Program-made: the position numbers and the translations under genes
NCBI RefSeq assembly: GCF_036227205.1
Contig: NZ_CP109442.1
Location: forward strand, 4,216,001 to 4,280,000
DNA from: Amycolatopsis sp. NBC_01480
Lineage (GTDB): Bacteria; Actinomycetota; Actinomycetes; Mycobacteriales; Pseudonocardiaceae
DNA: 64,000 nt
Direction of reading: 5' to 3'
The notes under the pieces: generated by a model
The model's input: the letters and a program-made list of their open reading frames with translations, nothing else
What the model was told of the DNA's origin: nothing
Database searches by the model: none
Part shown: positions 24,923-35,089 of the stretch, one piece after another
How the letters are laid out: each line of letters opens with the position of its first letter
Position numbering within the stretch: the first letter of the stretch is position 1

Positions 24923-26266
24923 TTAGGCCGGGGCAGGGACTTTCGCTTCCGGCTGGGAGGCCTGGGGACGTTCGGCCGGGGCGTTGAGCACCTCGTCGTC
25001 CAGCAGGCCCTCGCTGCGCGCCACCACCGTCGGGACCACGATCTGGCCCGCGACGTTCGTGGCTGTGCGCATCATGTCCATGATCGGGTTCACCGAGTAG
25101 ATCAGCGCGATGCCGAGCGCGACCTGCTTGGCGTCCAGGCCGATGAACGCGGTGGTCAGGGTGAGCGCGGTCAGCCAGCCGGTGGTGCCGGCCGTGGCCA
25201 GCGCGCCGAGGACCGCGACCGCGACGATGCCCGCGTACTGCCCGAAGCTCAGCTGCACCCCGGCCAGGTTCGCGATGAAAATGGCGCCGATGGCCGGGAA
25301 AACGGCCGCGCAACCGTCCATTTTGGTCGCACTGCCGAGCGGGGTGGCGAACGCCGCGTAGGCCGGGTCGACCCCGAGGCTCACCGCGGACTGGCGGGTC
25401 AGCGGCAGCGTCGCGGACGAGGACTGCGAGGCGAACGCGAACTGGATCGCCGTGCCCGCCTTGGCGAAGAACTTCACCGGGCTGACCTTCGCGACGAACC
25501 GCAGCAGGATCGGGTAGACGACGAACAGGACCACCAGGCAGCCCGCGTAGACCGCGAGCGTGGCCGAGAGCAGCGGGCGGAACAGCGCGTCGCCGTAGTT
25601 CGACACCGCCGCGCCGATCAGGCCGAGGATGCCGAGCGGGGCGAGCCGGACGATCCAGCCGAGGTAGCGCTGGACGATTTCGAAGACGCTGGTGGTGAAG
25701 TCCACGAACGGCTTCGCGCGGTCACCCAGGCTGTACGCCGCGGCGCCGATCAGCACGGCGAGGAAGAGCACCTGCAGCGTGTTGCCGTCGGCGAAGGCGG
25801 AGAAGAAGTTCTTCGGCAGCAGGCCGTTCACGAACGCGTCCCACGAACCCCAGCTGCTCACGCTCTTCGTGGCCTTGTCGGCGTTTTGCGCCGTGGCGGC
25901 GACCCCGGCGCCCAGCCCGCCCGAGCCCGGGTCGAACAGCCGTCCGGCGGCGATGCCGATGAGCGAGGCGATCAGCGACGTGATGGCGAACCACAGCACC
26001 GTCTTGCCGCCGAGCCGGGCGGCCGTCCGTCCGCCGCCGAGTTTGCGCAGGCTGGTGATGCCGACGACGATCGCGGTGAAGACCAGCGGGATCACCGCGA
26101 TCTGCAGCAGCGTGGTGAAGATCGTGCCGATCTGGTCCAGCAGGTCGGTCAGCCAGCCGGCGCCCGTCGTCCGCGCGAGGATGCCGACAGCGGCTCCGAC
26201 GACAAGCGAGCCGAGTACCGCAGCCGCGAAGACACGCGGTCGCGTGTAGGTCCGGACGAAGGACAC
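24923..26266 (-). CDS. Dicarboxylate/amino acid:cation symporter (DAACS family)
   Basis: Sodium- or proton-coupled transporter of the GltP/DctA family with about eight membrane segments and the re-entrant loop signatures (QSSSATLP, followed by the second-half sequence containing NPIMDMMRTATNV). The Asn-Pro and Asp-Met-Met-Arg residues in the latter match the substrate site used for carboxylates. Length 447 residues is normal. Likely substrates are C4-dicarboxylates, glutamate or aspartate; which one cannot be told. It lies downstream of maf on the same strand, 90 bp away. Confidence 0.92.
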   Translation of the reverse strand: MSFVRTYTRPRVFAAAVLGSLVVGAAVGILARTTGAGWLTDLLDQIGTIFTTLLQIAVIPLVFTAIVVGITSLRKLGGGRTAARLGGKTVLWFAITSLIASLIGIAAGRLFDPGSGGLGAGVAATAQNADKATKSVSSWGSWDAFVNGLLPKNFFSAFADGNTLQVLFLAVLIGAAAYSLGDRAKPFVDFTTSVFEIVQRYLGWIVRLAPLGILGLIGAAVSNYGDALFRPLLSATLAVYAGCLVVLFVVYPILLRFVAKVSPVKFFAKAGTAIQFAFASQSSSATLPLTRQSAVSLGVDPAYAAFATPLGSATKMDGCAAVFPAIGAIFIANLAGVQLSFGQYAGIVAVAVLGALATAGTTGWLTALTLTTAFIGLDAKQVALGIALIYSVNPIMDMMRTATNVAGQIVVPTVVARSEGLLDDEVLNAPAERPQASQPEAKVPAPA

Positions 26267-26356
26267 GAGGCCACCCCCAGGGGTCGAAAGTTCCCGTTGG
26301 GCCCGGTTTGGGCCCTCGTGAACTCTTCCTGGTCACTCGTTCGGGTGACAGTGCTC

Positions 26357-26986
26357 TCAGAATGTGGACGTCCGCCAGAGATCCACGACACTCACGCCGA
26401 CCTCGCCCAGTAACCGGCGCACCAGCGGCAGGCTGAGGCCGATCACGCTCGACGGGTCGCCCTCGATGCCCTCGACGAACCAGCCGCCCAGTGCGTCGAG
26501 GGTGAAGGCGCCCGCGACCTGCAGTGGCTCGCCGGTGGCGATGTAGGCCTCGATCTCCTCTTCGGTCGGGCGTCCGAAGTGGACGGTCGTGCGCCGGGTG
26601 CCGGCGGCCTCCTTGACGCGCCGGCCGCCGTCGATGCGGATCAGGGCGTGCCCGGTGAGCAGCTCGCCGGACCGTCCGGCCATGTCCGCCCAGCGTCGCC
26701 GGGCGACCTCGGGCGTACCGGGCTTGCCGACCATCTCGCCGCCGATCGACAGCATCGAGTCACAGGCGACGATCACCGAGTCGGCATGGGTGCCGGCGAC
26801 GGTTTCGTAGACGGCCTCGGCCTTCGCTTTGGCCAGCGCCGTGACCAGTTCGTCGGGCGCGGGATCGGTGAGCGCGGCGGCCACCGCGTCCTCGTCGACA
26901 CCGGACACGACAACGCTCGGGTCGAGACCGGCGCTGCGCAGCAGCATGAGGCGGGCGGGGGACTGGGAAGCGAGAACGAGGCGCAC
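26357..26986 (-). CDS. maf: Maf-like nucleoside triphosphate pyrophosphatase
   Basis: House-cleaning pyrophosphatase that hydrolyses modified or non-canonical dNTPs/NTPs. The N-terminal signature [18 protein letters not shown] is present, and ACDSM and [19 protein letters not shown] carry the family's conserved acidic and basic residues. Length 209 residues is normal. The GTG start at 26986 is set by the N-terminal LVLASxSPxR motif. In mycobacteria maf lies next to accE5-accD5; here about 5.3 kb of transporter and regulator genes separates them. Confidence 0.92.
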   Translation of the reverse strand: MRLVLASQSPARLMLLRSAGLDPSVVVSGVDEDAVAAALTDPAPDELVTALAKAKAEAVYETVAGTHADSVIVACDSMLSIGGEMVGKPGTPEVARRRWADMAGRSGELLTGHALIRIDGGRRVKEAAGTRRTTVHFGRPTEEEIEAYIATGEPLQVAGAFTLDALGGWFVEGIEGDPSSVIGLSLPLVRRLLGEVGVSVVDLWRTSTF

Positions 26987-27597
26987 GGCAGGAAAGTTAC
27001 CGCCCACCCCCGCTGATACCGAATTGTGACCCGCGACACTCGATCGTGGAGTTAGTTTGTTGTTGCTCGCAACATATCTGTTTGAGGGCTCCCGGAGGGA
27101 AAACGATGCCACACCTCCGCACCAGACGCGTACGACCATCTTCGACGGCGTCACCGCTGACGCCGGGAAGGGCACGACGGTGACCTATGACAGTGCGGGT
27201 GACGGAATCGGCTCGTCCCACCAGGTCGCGGTCGCTGTGGTGGGCAAAGCTCCGCACACCGAAGGGCGGCGTGCCCGACCCAGCGGTGGCTGCCTCGGCG
27301 CCGAAGACTTCAGCACCTTCACGAAGCTGACGGCTGGTTGGGCTCGCTCTGGCGCTGGCGGGCTTGGCAACGCTCGGTCTCGCTTCGCTGCTCGCTCCAT
27401 GGCTCTCTCCACGGCTGACGGACCTGGCTTCACGTGGTCCACGGTCGACCGGCCCGGCCGCGCCTGGCGTCGCGGCGCGGTGTTGAGGCCCGGTCGCGCT
27501 TGGCTGGGTGGCGCGGCCCAGAGACCCGGCAGCGCTCGTTCGGCTCGGGTGGTTGCGGCGTTGTGCAGTCGCTATTGACCTTTCTCCCGCGGTAAAG
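26987..27597. other. 610-bp region with leader-like frames, no established gene
   Basis: Upstream of maf the plus strand shows a 6+2+6 palindrome (TGTTGCTCGCAACA, 27061-27074) and a strong Shine-Dalgarno (GGAGGG, 27095-27100). A 25-codon frame starts at ATG 27106 ([12 protein letters not shown]...) and stops at TGA 27181; an ATG in the same frame follows at 27187. This looks like a leader peptide coupled to a small downstream frame. Codon bias is weaker than in neighbouring genes. The rest of the stretch is Arg/Pro-rich in all frames and I see no other gene. Confidence 0.4.
27187..27486 (+). pseudogene. Possible interrupted small membrane protein
   Basis: From ATG 27187 the frame encodes 47 residues (MTVRVTESARPTRSRSLWWA..., basic and Trp-rich) to TGA 27328. 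Read on in the same frame, the next 51 codons encode a clean hydrophobic helix (RLVGLALALAGLATLGLASL) and then LAPWLSPRLTDLASRG, to TGA 27484. Together this looks like a single-pass membrane protein split by a stop. It could also be chance in GC-rich sequence. Confidence 0.25.
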
Positions 27598-27647
27598 CGT
27601 GACGGCCCCCGGCTCTGGCTCCCGCACCAGGGTCCGGGGCCGTCACG
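27598..27647. terminator. Hairpin terminator downstream of the exporter gene
   Basis: CGTGACGGCCCCCGG (27598-27612) pairs with CCGGGGCCGTCACG (27634-27647), about 14 bp with one bulged C, followed on the plus strand by TGTTTTG. It lies 30 bp beyond the stop of the minus-strand MFS gene and can serve either direction. Confidence 0.6.
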
Positions 27648-27677
27648 TGTTTTGCGGGGCGAGCTGGTGGGGGCGGG

Positions 27678-29300
27678 TCAGGCCGCCGCGGGGGCTTCGG
27701 AACCCGTGGGGGCGGGGGATTGGGGACGGGGAGGTGTGGCGCGGCGCATGACTGCTGCCGCGGCGACGCCCAGGATTAGGACGGCGATCGGCAGGATCAG
27801 GGTCGTGCGGGCGGCGTCGGTGAGTCCATTGTGGACGGCCTCGGTGGCGAGGCGGCCGGCTTGGGCGGCGAGGTCCGCGGGCAGGCCCGGGATCGGCGCG
27901 GGGCCCGAGGACGAGCCGAACTCGCCGGTGGACGCCGCGGCGTGCGCGATGCCCTCGGCGAAAGGCGCGCGGTACGGCTCCGGGAGCTGGGCCGCGGCGG
28001 TGGTCGCCTCGTCGGCGATCGACGCGCTGATCCGGGCCTGAAGCAGCACGCCGATGGCCGCGCTGCCCAGCACGCCGCCGACCTGGCGGGCGGTGTTGAA
28101 GATGCCCGAGGCCGTGCCCGCGAGCCGGGGCTCGACCGCGCTCATCGTCAGGTTGCTCATCGGCGAGAAGATGCAGCCGATGCCGAGGCCGCACACCAGC
28201 AGCGCCGGGATCAGCGCCCACGGGCTCGTGTCCGGCCGGGCCTGCAGCGCGATGATGCCGATGCCCAGCGCGAGCAGCGAAAGCCCCGCCATCACCAGGT
28301 ACTTGCCGTTGACCTTGTCCGACGCGCGTCCCACGAACGGCGCCAAGATCCCCGAAACCAGCGACATCGGCGCGGTCAGCGCGCCGGCCAGCGTCGGGCT
28401 CAGGCCGAGCACCGTCTGGATGTAGATGATCAGCGGCAGGAACATGCCGGTCATCGTGAAGCCGACGGTGGTCGCGGTCAGGGTGCCCGCGGAGAAGTTC
28501 CGGTTCGCGAACACGTTCAGCGGCACCAGCGGTTCCTTGCGGTTGAACCGTTGCCACAGCACGAACGCGATCAGCAGCAGCACCCCCGCGCCGATGATCT
28601 CGAACACGGTGATGCCCCCGAACGCGGTGCCCCAGTCGTACTGCTGGCCGTTCTGCACGCCGAAGACGACGAGGAACAGCCCGGCCGCCGAGAGCAGGAT
28701 CCCGAGCACGTCGAACGAGTGCGAGTGCTTCGGCTGCCAGTCCGGCACCAGCACCAGGACCAGCACGATCGCGATGACGCCGATCGGCACGTTGACGTAG
28801 AAGATCCACTCCCAGCCGAAGTGGTCCACCAGCACGCCGCCCAGCAGCGGGCCGGCGATCGTGGCCAGGCCGGCGACGCCGCCCCACATGCCCATGGCCG
28901 GGCCGCGCTTGGCCGGCGGGAACAGGTGCGTGATGAACGCCAGGGTCTGCGGCGTCATCAGCGCCGCGCCGAGGCCCTGCACCGCGCGGGCGGTGATCAG
29001 CATTTCGACGTTGCCGGACATGGCGCACCACAGCGAGGCGCCGGTGAACACCACGAGCCCGGCGAGGAAAACCCGCTTCGGCCCGAAGCGGTCGCCGAGC
29101 CGGCTGGTGAACAGCATCGGCACCGCGTAGGTGAGCAGGTAGACGCTGATCACCCAGACGACCGCGTTCAGCCCCGAGTTGAGCTCCCGCAACATGTTGG
29201 GGATCGCGATGGACACGATGGTGGTGTCCAGCAGGATCATGAAGAAGCCGAGGCACAGTGCGCTGAGCGCGGCCCAGGGATTAGCTTGTCTTGCGTTCAT
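27678..29300 (-). CDS. DHA2-family MFS drug exporter (14 TM, EmrB/QacA-like)
   Basis: Proton-driven multidrug exporter with 14 predicted membrane segments and the DHA2 pattern. Seen: the motif A loop as SRLGDRFGPKRVFLAGL, the motif C-like GPLLGGVLVDHFGWEWIFYVNVPIG, and a long loop near residues 455-490. Length 540 residues fits. It starts inside the end of the padR gene (20-bp overlap), so the PadR repressor upstream is the probable local regulator. Substrate unknown. Confidence 0.93.
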   Translation of the reverse strand: MNARQANPWAALSALCLGFFMILLDTTIVSIAIPNMLRELNSGLNAVVWVISVYLLTYAVPMLFTSRLGDRFGPKRVFLAGLVVFTGASLWCAMSGNVEMLITARAVQGLGAALMTPQTLAFITHLFPPAKRGPAMGMWGGVAGLATIAGPLLGGVLVDHFGWEWIFYVNVPIGVIAIVLVLVLVPDWQPKHSHSFDVLGILLSAAGLFLVVFGVQNGQQYDWGTAFGGITVFEIIGAGVLLLIAFVLWQRFNRKEPLVPLNVFANRNFSAGTLTATTVGFTMTGMFLPLIIYIQTVLGLSPTLAGALTAPMSLVSGILAPFVGRASDKVNGKYLVMAGLSLLALGIGIIALQARPDTSPWALIPALLVCGLGIGCIFSPMSNLTMSAVEPRLAGTASGIFNTARQVGGVLGSAAIGVLLQARISASIADEATTAAAQLPEPYRAPFAEGIAHAAASTGEFGSSSGPAPIPGLPADLAAQAGRLATEAVHNGLTDAARTTLILPIAVLILGVAAAAVMRRATPPRPQSPAPTGSEAPAAA

Positions 29301-29901
29301 GACTTTCCTTGGTGACGAGGCTGAGCGGGGTTTCGGTGTCCTGGAACCGGATGCGGCCCGAGGAGAGGTCGGCGAGCAGCTGCTCGGCCCACTCGAGCTC
29401 GAAGGCCCGCTGGGCGGCGAGGTAGCGGAAGTCGAGCCAGTAGATCTCCGGTGTGCCGTCGGTCGAGAGGCGCTTGAGGATCACCTGGTCGGCGGCGACG
29501 CCGGCCCGCAGCTTGTTGAGGCGGTGCTCCAGCTCCACCAGCGCGATGTCCGGGCCAAGGTCGTCGATCACCGCCAGCCCGCTGAGGAACTGCGGGTACT
29601 CCTGCACGACGTCGCCGAGCATCTCGCGGGCCCGCTGCTGGAAGGCGTCCTTGCCCTCGGCGGTCATCGCATACACCGTCCGCTCCGGGCGTCGCCCGTC
29701 GCGCTGGGTGTTGACGACCTCGACGAATCCGTTCTGCTGCAGGCGTTCCACGGTGTGGTAGAGCGAGCCGGCCTTGAGCTTGACCCGGTTGTCGACGTAC
29801 CGCTCGCGCATCAGCTGCGCCATCTCGTACGGGTGCATCGGATTTTCGTGCAGCAGCTCCAGCACAGCGACGCCCAGCGGGGTCAGTTTCGCTGCGGCCA
29901 T
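29281..29901 (-). CDS. PadR-family transcriptional regulator
   Basis: N-terminal winged-helix PadR domain (TPLGVAVLELLHENPMHPYEMAQLM, then LKAGSLYHTVERLQQNGFVE) and a C-terminal helical Vir_AT-type dimerisation domain, 206 residues in all. PadR proteins often repress neighbouring multidrug exporters. Here it is first in a two-gene operon with the DHA2 exporter, overlapping it by 20 bp. ATG 29901 follows AAAGGA. A possible operator lies about 40 bp upstream. Confidence 0.92.
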   Translation of the reverse strand: MAAAKLTPLGVAVLELLHENPMHPYEMAQLMRERYVDNRVKLKAGSLYHTVERLQQNGFVEVVNTQRDGRRPERTVYAMTAEGKDAFQQRAREMLGDVVQEYPQFLSGLAVIDDLGPDIALVELEHRLNKLRAGVAADQVILKRLSTDGTPEIYWLDFRYLAAQRAFELEWAEQLLADLSSGRIRFQDTETPLSLVTKESHERKTS

Positions 29902-30138
29902 GCTCAGTGATCCTTTCGGGTGATCCTTGTCGGTTATTCCGTGTGGACTATACGGCTTCGGGTAACGGGGGTCCAGGGGGGTCTGCCCTGGTGAGCGCCC
30001 TGTCGCTGTCCGTGAGGCCAGCCGGTGATGATGGGATTGAGGGTACGAGGGGGGACCGACAAAAACGGATCGCCGACTAAGTGGGGCCGGGGGAGCTTCG
30101 CGGTGATCAAGGGCCGGTGTCGGTCGGGGTGGCGCAGA
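29902..30138 (-). promoter_or_regulatory. padR-exporter promoter region with candidate operator
   Basis: This 237-bp gap contains CCGTGT-GGACT-ATACGG at 29939-29955, an inverted repeat with one mismatch just upstream of padR. It is a candidate PadR site. The remainder shows no open frame with coding bias. Confidence 0.3.
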
Positions 30139-30175
30139 AAACCCCGCCGCGGCCCAGGCGGCGACGGCGGGGTTT
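30139..30175. terminator. Terminator after the MFS_3-type transporter gene
   Basis: AAACCCCGCCG (30139-30149) and CGGCGGGGTTT (30165-30175) form a perfect 11-bp stem whose minus-strand read ends in a T-rich flank. It lies 48 bp beyond the stop of the transporter gene. Confidence 0.7.
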
Positions 30176-30222
30176 CCCTGAACCAGCCCGGGAATCACCC
30201 CGGAACCAGCTCGTGAGGACAG

Positions 30223-31548
30223 TCAGTCGACGGAGCTGGTGGCCTCCGCGACCTGCCGGGTCCGGCGTCCGCGCAGGGAGTACCAGCCCGCGATGCCCGT
30301 GCCGAGCGTCAGGGCGGCGGCGCTCAGGCCCAGTGACCAATGCACGCCCACCGCTGCGCCGAGCAGGCCGACGGTGAAGCCACTGCCCGCGCGCAGGCCG
30401 TTCGCGGAGACGTTGTAGACGCCGATGACCCGGCCGCGGTCGGCGGGTTTCGCGAGCAGCTGCACGACGGTCTGGCCGATGGACATCGACGCCAGGTTGG
30501 CCACGCCGCCGATGACCAGCAGGGCCAGCGCGATCGGATAGCTGGCCGTCATCGCGAAGAACAGGCTCGAGACGCCGTAGATCGCGGTGCTCACCACGGC
30601 CGCGCGCACGCTCGGTTTGATCTTGCCGGTCGCTTCGAGCAGGATTCCGCCGATCACGCCGCCGGCGCCGTTCGCGAAGAGCAGGACGCCGTAGGCCGTG
30701 CCCGCGCTGCCCGCGCCGAGGTCCTGGGCGAAGATCGGCATCGAGCTCTGCAGCGAGGCGCCGACGAAAAACGCGCCGAGGCCCGCGAGCACGATCATGC
30801 CGATCATGGTCGGGTCGGCCCGGACCTCCCGCAGCACCCGGATCGAGTCGAGCAGGCCGACGCGCTGGCGCGGCTTGATGCCGCCGTCGCGGGTGTGCCC
30901 GGTGAACTTGGTGCGGAACAAGAAGATCGTCAGCGGCAGGTAGAACGCGACGTTCGCGAAGATCCCGGCCACCGGCCCCAATCCGAGCAGCAGCGCCGAG
31001 CCGACCACGGGGCCGAACAGGATGCCGAGGCTGCGGAAGGTGGCGTTGAGCCGGACCGCGCTCGGCAGTTCCTCCGGGCCGACGAAGTCGTGCAGCATCA
31101 GCTGTTCGCCCGGGCCCCAGACCGCGCCCGCGCAGCCGTGCAGCACCAGCAGCACGCAGGCTTCCCACACTTGGAGCGAGTCGGTCAGGAACAGCACGCC
31201 CCAGGTGACCGAGACGGCCATGAACAGCACCTGCGCCGCCTGGATGATCCGGCGGCAGTCGTGCCGGTCGGCCAGCGAGCCGAAGTACACCGAGAACAGC
31301 AGGAACGGCACCCAGTGGCTGATCACCTCGAACCCGGCGAGCGCGGGCGAGTGGAACTTCTCCCACAGCACCCAATAAGTGATGACGTGCTCGATGTTGT
31401 CGGCCATCATCGCCAGCGCGGTGCCGAACAGGTACGGGCGGCAGTCCTTGTTGTAGAGCGCGGCGAATTTACGCGGCCGCGGTCCCGGCGCCGTTGCTGC
31501 CTCAACGGCCTCGGGCACGTGTCCGGGCACGCCGCAGGCGACACACAC
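30223..31548 (-). CDS. MFS transporter (MFS_3/EntS-like exporter)
   Basis: Twelve-helix major facilitator of the EntS/MFS_3 group, used for export of siderophores, macrolides or other small molecules. It shows YFGSLADRHDCRRIIQAAQ (motif A), RLNATFRSLGILFGPVVG (typical of this subfamily) and KPADRGRVIGVYNV. GTG 31548 is taken as start, with AAGGGGG upstream, giving 441 residues. It is divergent from a TetR gene, and a perfect 16-bp palindrome lies between them. Confidence 0.85.
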   Translation of the reverse strand: MCVACGVPGHVPEAVEAATAPGPRPRKFAALYNKDCRPYLFGTALAMMADNIEHVITYWVLWEKFHSPALAGFEVISHWVPFLLFSVYFGSLADRHDCRRIIQAAQVLFMAVSVTWGVLFLTDSLQVWEACVLLVLHGCAGAVWGPGEQLMLHDFVGPEELPSAVRLNATFRSLGILFGPVVGSALLLGLGPVAGIFANVAFYLPLTIFLFRTKFTGHTRDGGIKPRQRVGLLDSIRVLREVRADPTMIGMIVLAGLGAFFVGASLQSSMPIFAQDLGAGSAGTAYGVLLFANGAGGVIGGILLEATGKIKPSVRAAVVSTAIYGVSSLFFAMTASYPIALALLVIGGVANLASMSIGQTVVQLLAKPADRGRVIGVYNVSANGLRAGSGFTVGLLGAAVGVHWSLGLSAAALTLGTGIAGWYSLRGRRTRQVAEATSSVD

Positions 31549-31604
31549 AGTTACCCCCTTTGCCGGCGCTGGACGCCGGATTGTCTTTCCCCGGGGAAAC
31601 GCTA

Positions 31605-31620
31605 GACGCAACGTTGCGTC
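31605..31620. promoter_or_regulatory. TetR operator between divergent MFS and TetR genes
   Basis: GACGCAACGTTGCGTC is a perfect 16-bp palindrome 57 bp upstream of the transporter start and 30 bp upstream of the tetR start. Flanking CTAG repeats (GCTAGACGC, TCTAGAAGTCGCTAGAC) extend the symmetry on both sides. The position fits control of both genes by the adjacent TetR protein. Confidence 0.7.
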
Positions 31621-31649
31621 TTGTCTAGAAGTCGCTAGACTTCCGCGGC

Positions 31650-32261
31650 GTGGGAGAGATCACGGTGGCGGACGACCAGGCGCGCCGGCATCACGGCAAC
31701 CGGCACGGGCGCAGCGAGCAGGCCCGTGAGGCGGTGCTCAACGCGGCCGACGACCTGCTGGTGGAGCACGGGTTCGCGGGCCTGACCATGGAGAAGATCG
31801 CGGTACGGGCCGGGGTCGCGAAACAGACCATCTACCGCTGGTGGCCGTCCAAAGTGGACGTCCTGTTGGACGCGCTCGGCGACGACCTGGCGCAGGAGCT
31901 GACCCCGCCGGACCACGGAGACCTCCGCCGCGACCTGCGGGAGCACCTCGCCGCCGTCGCGGAGTTCCTGACCACGGCGCACGCGGGGGCGGTGCTGCGG
32001 GCCCTGCTCGGCCAGGCCCAGCACGATCCGGAGCTGGCCACCCGGCTGCGCGCCGGGCATCTGCTCGACCAGCGGGCGCGCGACCGGCTGCCCTTCGAAC
32101 GCGCGGTGGCGCGCGGCGAGCTGGCCGCCGGAACCGATCTGGACGACGCGGTGGAACGGCTGGTCGGGCCGGTCCACTACCGCGTGCTGGTGACTGGGGA
32201 TGCGGTGCCGCGGTCGTTTACCGATGCACTGGTGGACCGGGTGACTCGTGAGTGTTTGTGA
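31650..32261 (+). CDS. TetR-family transcriptional repressor
   Basis: N-terminal TetR helix-turn-helix (REAVLNAADDLLVEHGFAGL, then AGVAKQTIYRWWPSK) at residues 26-72 and a C-terminal ligand domain with the TetR_C pattern LRDLREHLAAVAEFL. 203 residues, GTG start. Probable repressor of itself and the divergent MFS gene through the 16-bp palindrome between them. Its stop codon TGA (32259-32261) lies inside palindrome family A copy 2, which supplies the last residues RECL. Confidence 0.92.
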   Translation: MGEITVADDQARRHHGNRHGRSEQAREAVLNAADDLLVEHGFAGLTMEKIAVRAGVAKQTIYRWWPSKVDVLLDALGDDLAQELTPPDHGDLRRDLREHLAAVAEFLTTAHAGAVLRALLGQAQHDPELATRLRAGHLLDQRARDRLPFERAVARGELAAGTDLDDAVERLVGPVHYRVLVTGDAVPRSFTDALVDRVTRECL

Positions 32262-32290
32262 CGGTTAGAACCGGCATGAACACTCACGAG
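32245..32290. repeat. 46-bp palindrome family A, copy 2 (convergent terminator)
   Basis: Starts CTCGTGAGTG, ends CACTCACGAG, centre GGTTAGAACC (opposite orientation to copy 1). One arm mismatch plus two positions that would be G-U pairs in RNA. It overlaps the tetR stop and lies 18 bp before the stop of the convergent accE gene. Confidence 0.9.
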
Positions 32291-32308
32291 TCAGCGTGGC
32301 GGCGGCGG

Positions 32309-32530
32309 TCAGCGGGGCAGCGCCGAAGCGCGCCAAGCCCCTTCCCCAGGGTGAAGCGGGGCGCGAAGCTGCGCAGCCCGGTCACCCCACCACGACGTCC
32401 GCCGAGCCGGGCCAGGTGAAGCGGCCGCGGACGAGGCAGCCGCAGCCGCCACGACGGCCGTGAGCGCCGCGAGTTCCGCGTCGTCCGGGTGGCCGCGGAC
32501 GACGCGCAGCAGCGGGCGGGCGTCGGTCAT
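32309..32530 (-). CDS. accE: Acyl-CoA carboxylase epsilon subunit
   Basis: Small subunit that stabilises actinobacterial acyl-CoA carboxylase complexes. The 73 residues show the family pattern: LRVVRGHPDDAELAALTAV near the start, an Ala-rich middle, a WW pair, and RAPLHPGEGAWRASALPR at the end. It begins 10 bp after accD5; its Shine-Dalgarno (GAGGAG) overlaps the accD5 stop, so the two are coupled. It is the usual partner of the AccD5/AccA3 complex. Confidence 0.9.
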   Translation of the reverse strand: MTDARPLLRVVRGHPDDAELAALTAVVAAAAASSAAASPGPARRTSWWGDRAAQLRAPLHPGEGAWRASALPR

Positions 32531-32540
32531 CGGGGGCTCC

Positions 32541-34178
<1,638 letters not shown>

Positions 34179-34205
34179 GGATCCGCAGCCTAGCTACTGC
34201 CGGGT

Positions 34206-34221
34206 CGCCACGCGTGTGGCG
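34206..34221. promoter_or_regulatory. Inverted repeat between accD5 and the GNAT gene
   Basis: CGCCAC-GCGT-GTGGCG lies in the 72-bp divergent gap between accD5 and the double GNAT gene. It is a candidate operator only; no adjacent regulator supports it. Confidence 0.3.
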
Positions 34222-34250
34222 TAGGCCTCGTCCCGGCCTAAGCTGGCGGC

Positions 34251-35060
34251 GTGCCGTTCGCCGTTCGCCCGATCGGGCCCGCCGACCTGTCCGCCTGCCT
34301 CGACCTGGCCGCCGCCCGCGGCTGGCCGCGCGATTCGCGCAAGTGGTCCGTGGTGCTCGACGTCGGCCGCGGGTTCGGCGTCGACGCCCCGGACGGAGGC
34401 CTGGCCGCCACGGTCGTGCTCACCAAGACCGGTCCGCTCGCGTCGATCTCGATGATGGTGGTCGCGTCCCGCTTCGAACGCCAGGGCCTCGGCCGGCGGC
34501 TGATGACCGACGCGCTGGCCGAGTCCGGCGAAGCGGTCGTGACCCTGCACGCCACGGAGGCCGGCCGTCCGCTGTACGAGTCCATGGGCTTCATCGCCGA
34601 CGGCGGCTGCCGGGGTCACGTCGGGTCCCTCGCCGACGACGGTGGCCCGGCGTCCCGGCCGATCGCGCCGCCCGACCTGACCCGCGTGTACGAGCTGGAC
34701 GCCGAGGCCATGGGCTTCGACCGCCGCGCGCTGCTCGAACGGCTGTTGTTCGACGCCGAGCACGTCCACGTCACCGAATCCAGCTACGCGCTGGGCACGG
34801 AGTCCGAGGGCCGCACCGTGATCGGCCCGATCGTCGCGGCCGACGAGGAGCAGGCCCGCGCCCTGGTCCGCGGGATCGCCCGGGCCGCGGGCGGCGAGGT
34901 CCGCGTCGACGCCGATCTCGGGCAGCCCGGCCTCGGCGAGTGGCTGGTCGCCCGCGGTCTGACCCCGCATGATCCGGCGCCGCGGTTGGTGCTGGGTGGC
35001 AAGCCTCTGCCCGGCGACGCCGCCCGCCGGTTCGCGGCGTACAACCGCGCGCTCGGCTGA
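34251..35060 (+). CDS. Tandem GNAT-domain acetyltransferase
   Basis: A 269-residue protein with a well-formed N-terminal GNAT domain (residues about 3-145: SISMMVVASRFERQGLGRRLM with the acetyl-CoA loop, then LHATEAGRPLYESMGF). A C-terminal, weaker GNAT-like half follows, resembling the acetyltransferase_18 type (TVIGPIVAADEEQARALVRG, then LARGL-type ending ARGLTPHDPAPRLVLGG). Substrate unknown. GTG start. It converges on the next gene and shares a terminator hairpin. Confidence 0.85.
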   Translation: MPFAVRPIGPADLSACLDLAAARGWPRDSRKWSVVLDVGRGFGVDAPDGGLAATVVLTKTGPLASISMMVVASRFERQGLGRRLMTDALAESGEAVVTLHATEAGRPLYESMGFIADGGCRGHVGSLADDGGPASRPIAPPDLTRVYELDAEAMGFDRRALLERLLFDAEHVHVTESSYALGTESEGRTVIGPIVAADEEQARALVRGIARAAGGEVRVDADLGQPGLGEWLVARGLTPHDPAPRLVLGGKPLPGDAARRFAAYNRALG

Positions 35061-35064
35061 GGGG

Positions 35065-35089
35065 CTATTCCTTAGCCAGCAAGGAATAG
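35065..35089. terminator. Hairpin overlapping the 3' end of the SRPBCC gene
   Basis: CTATTCCTT-AGCCAGC-AAGGAATAG is a perfect 9-bp stem. It begins 5 bp after the GNAT stop and includes the last codons and stop of the convergent SRPBCC gene, so it can end both transcripts. Confidence 0.55.
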
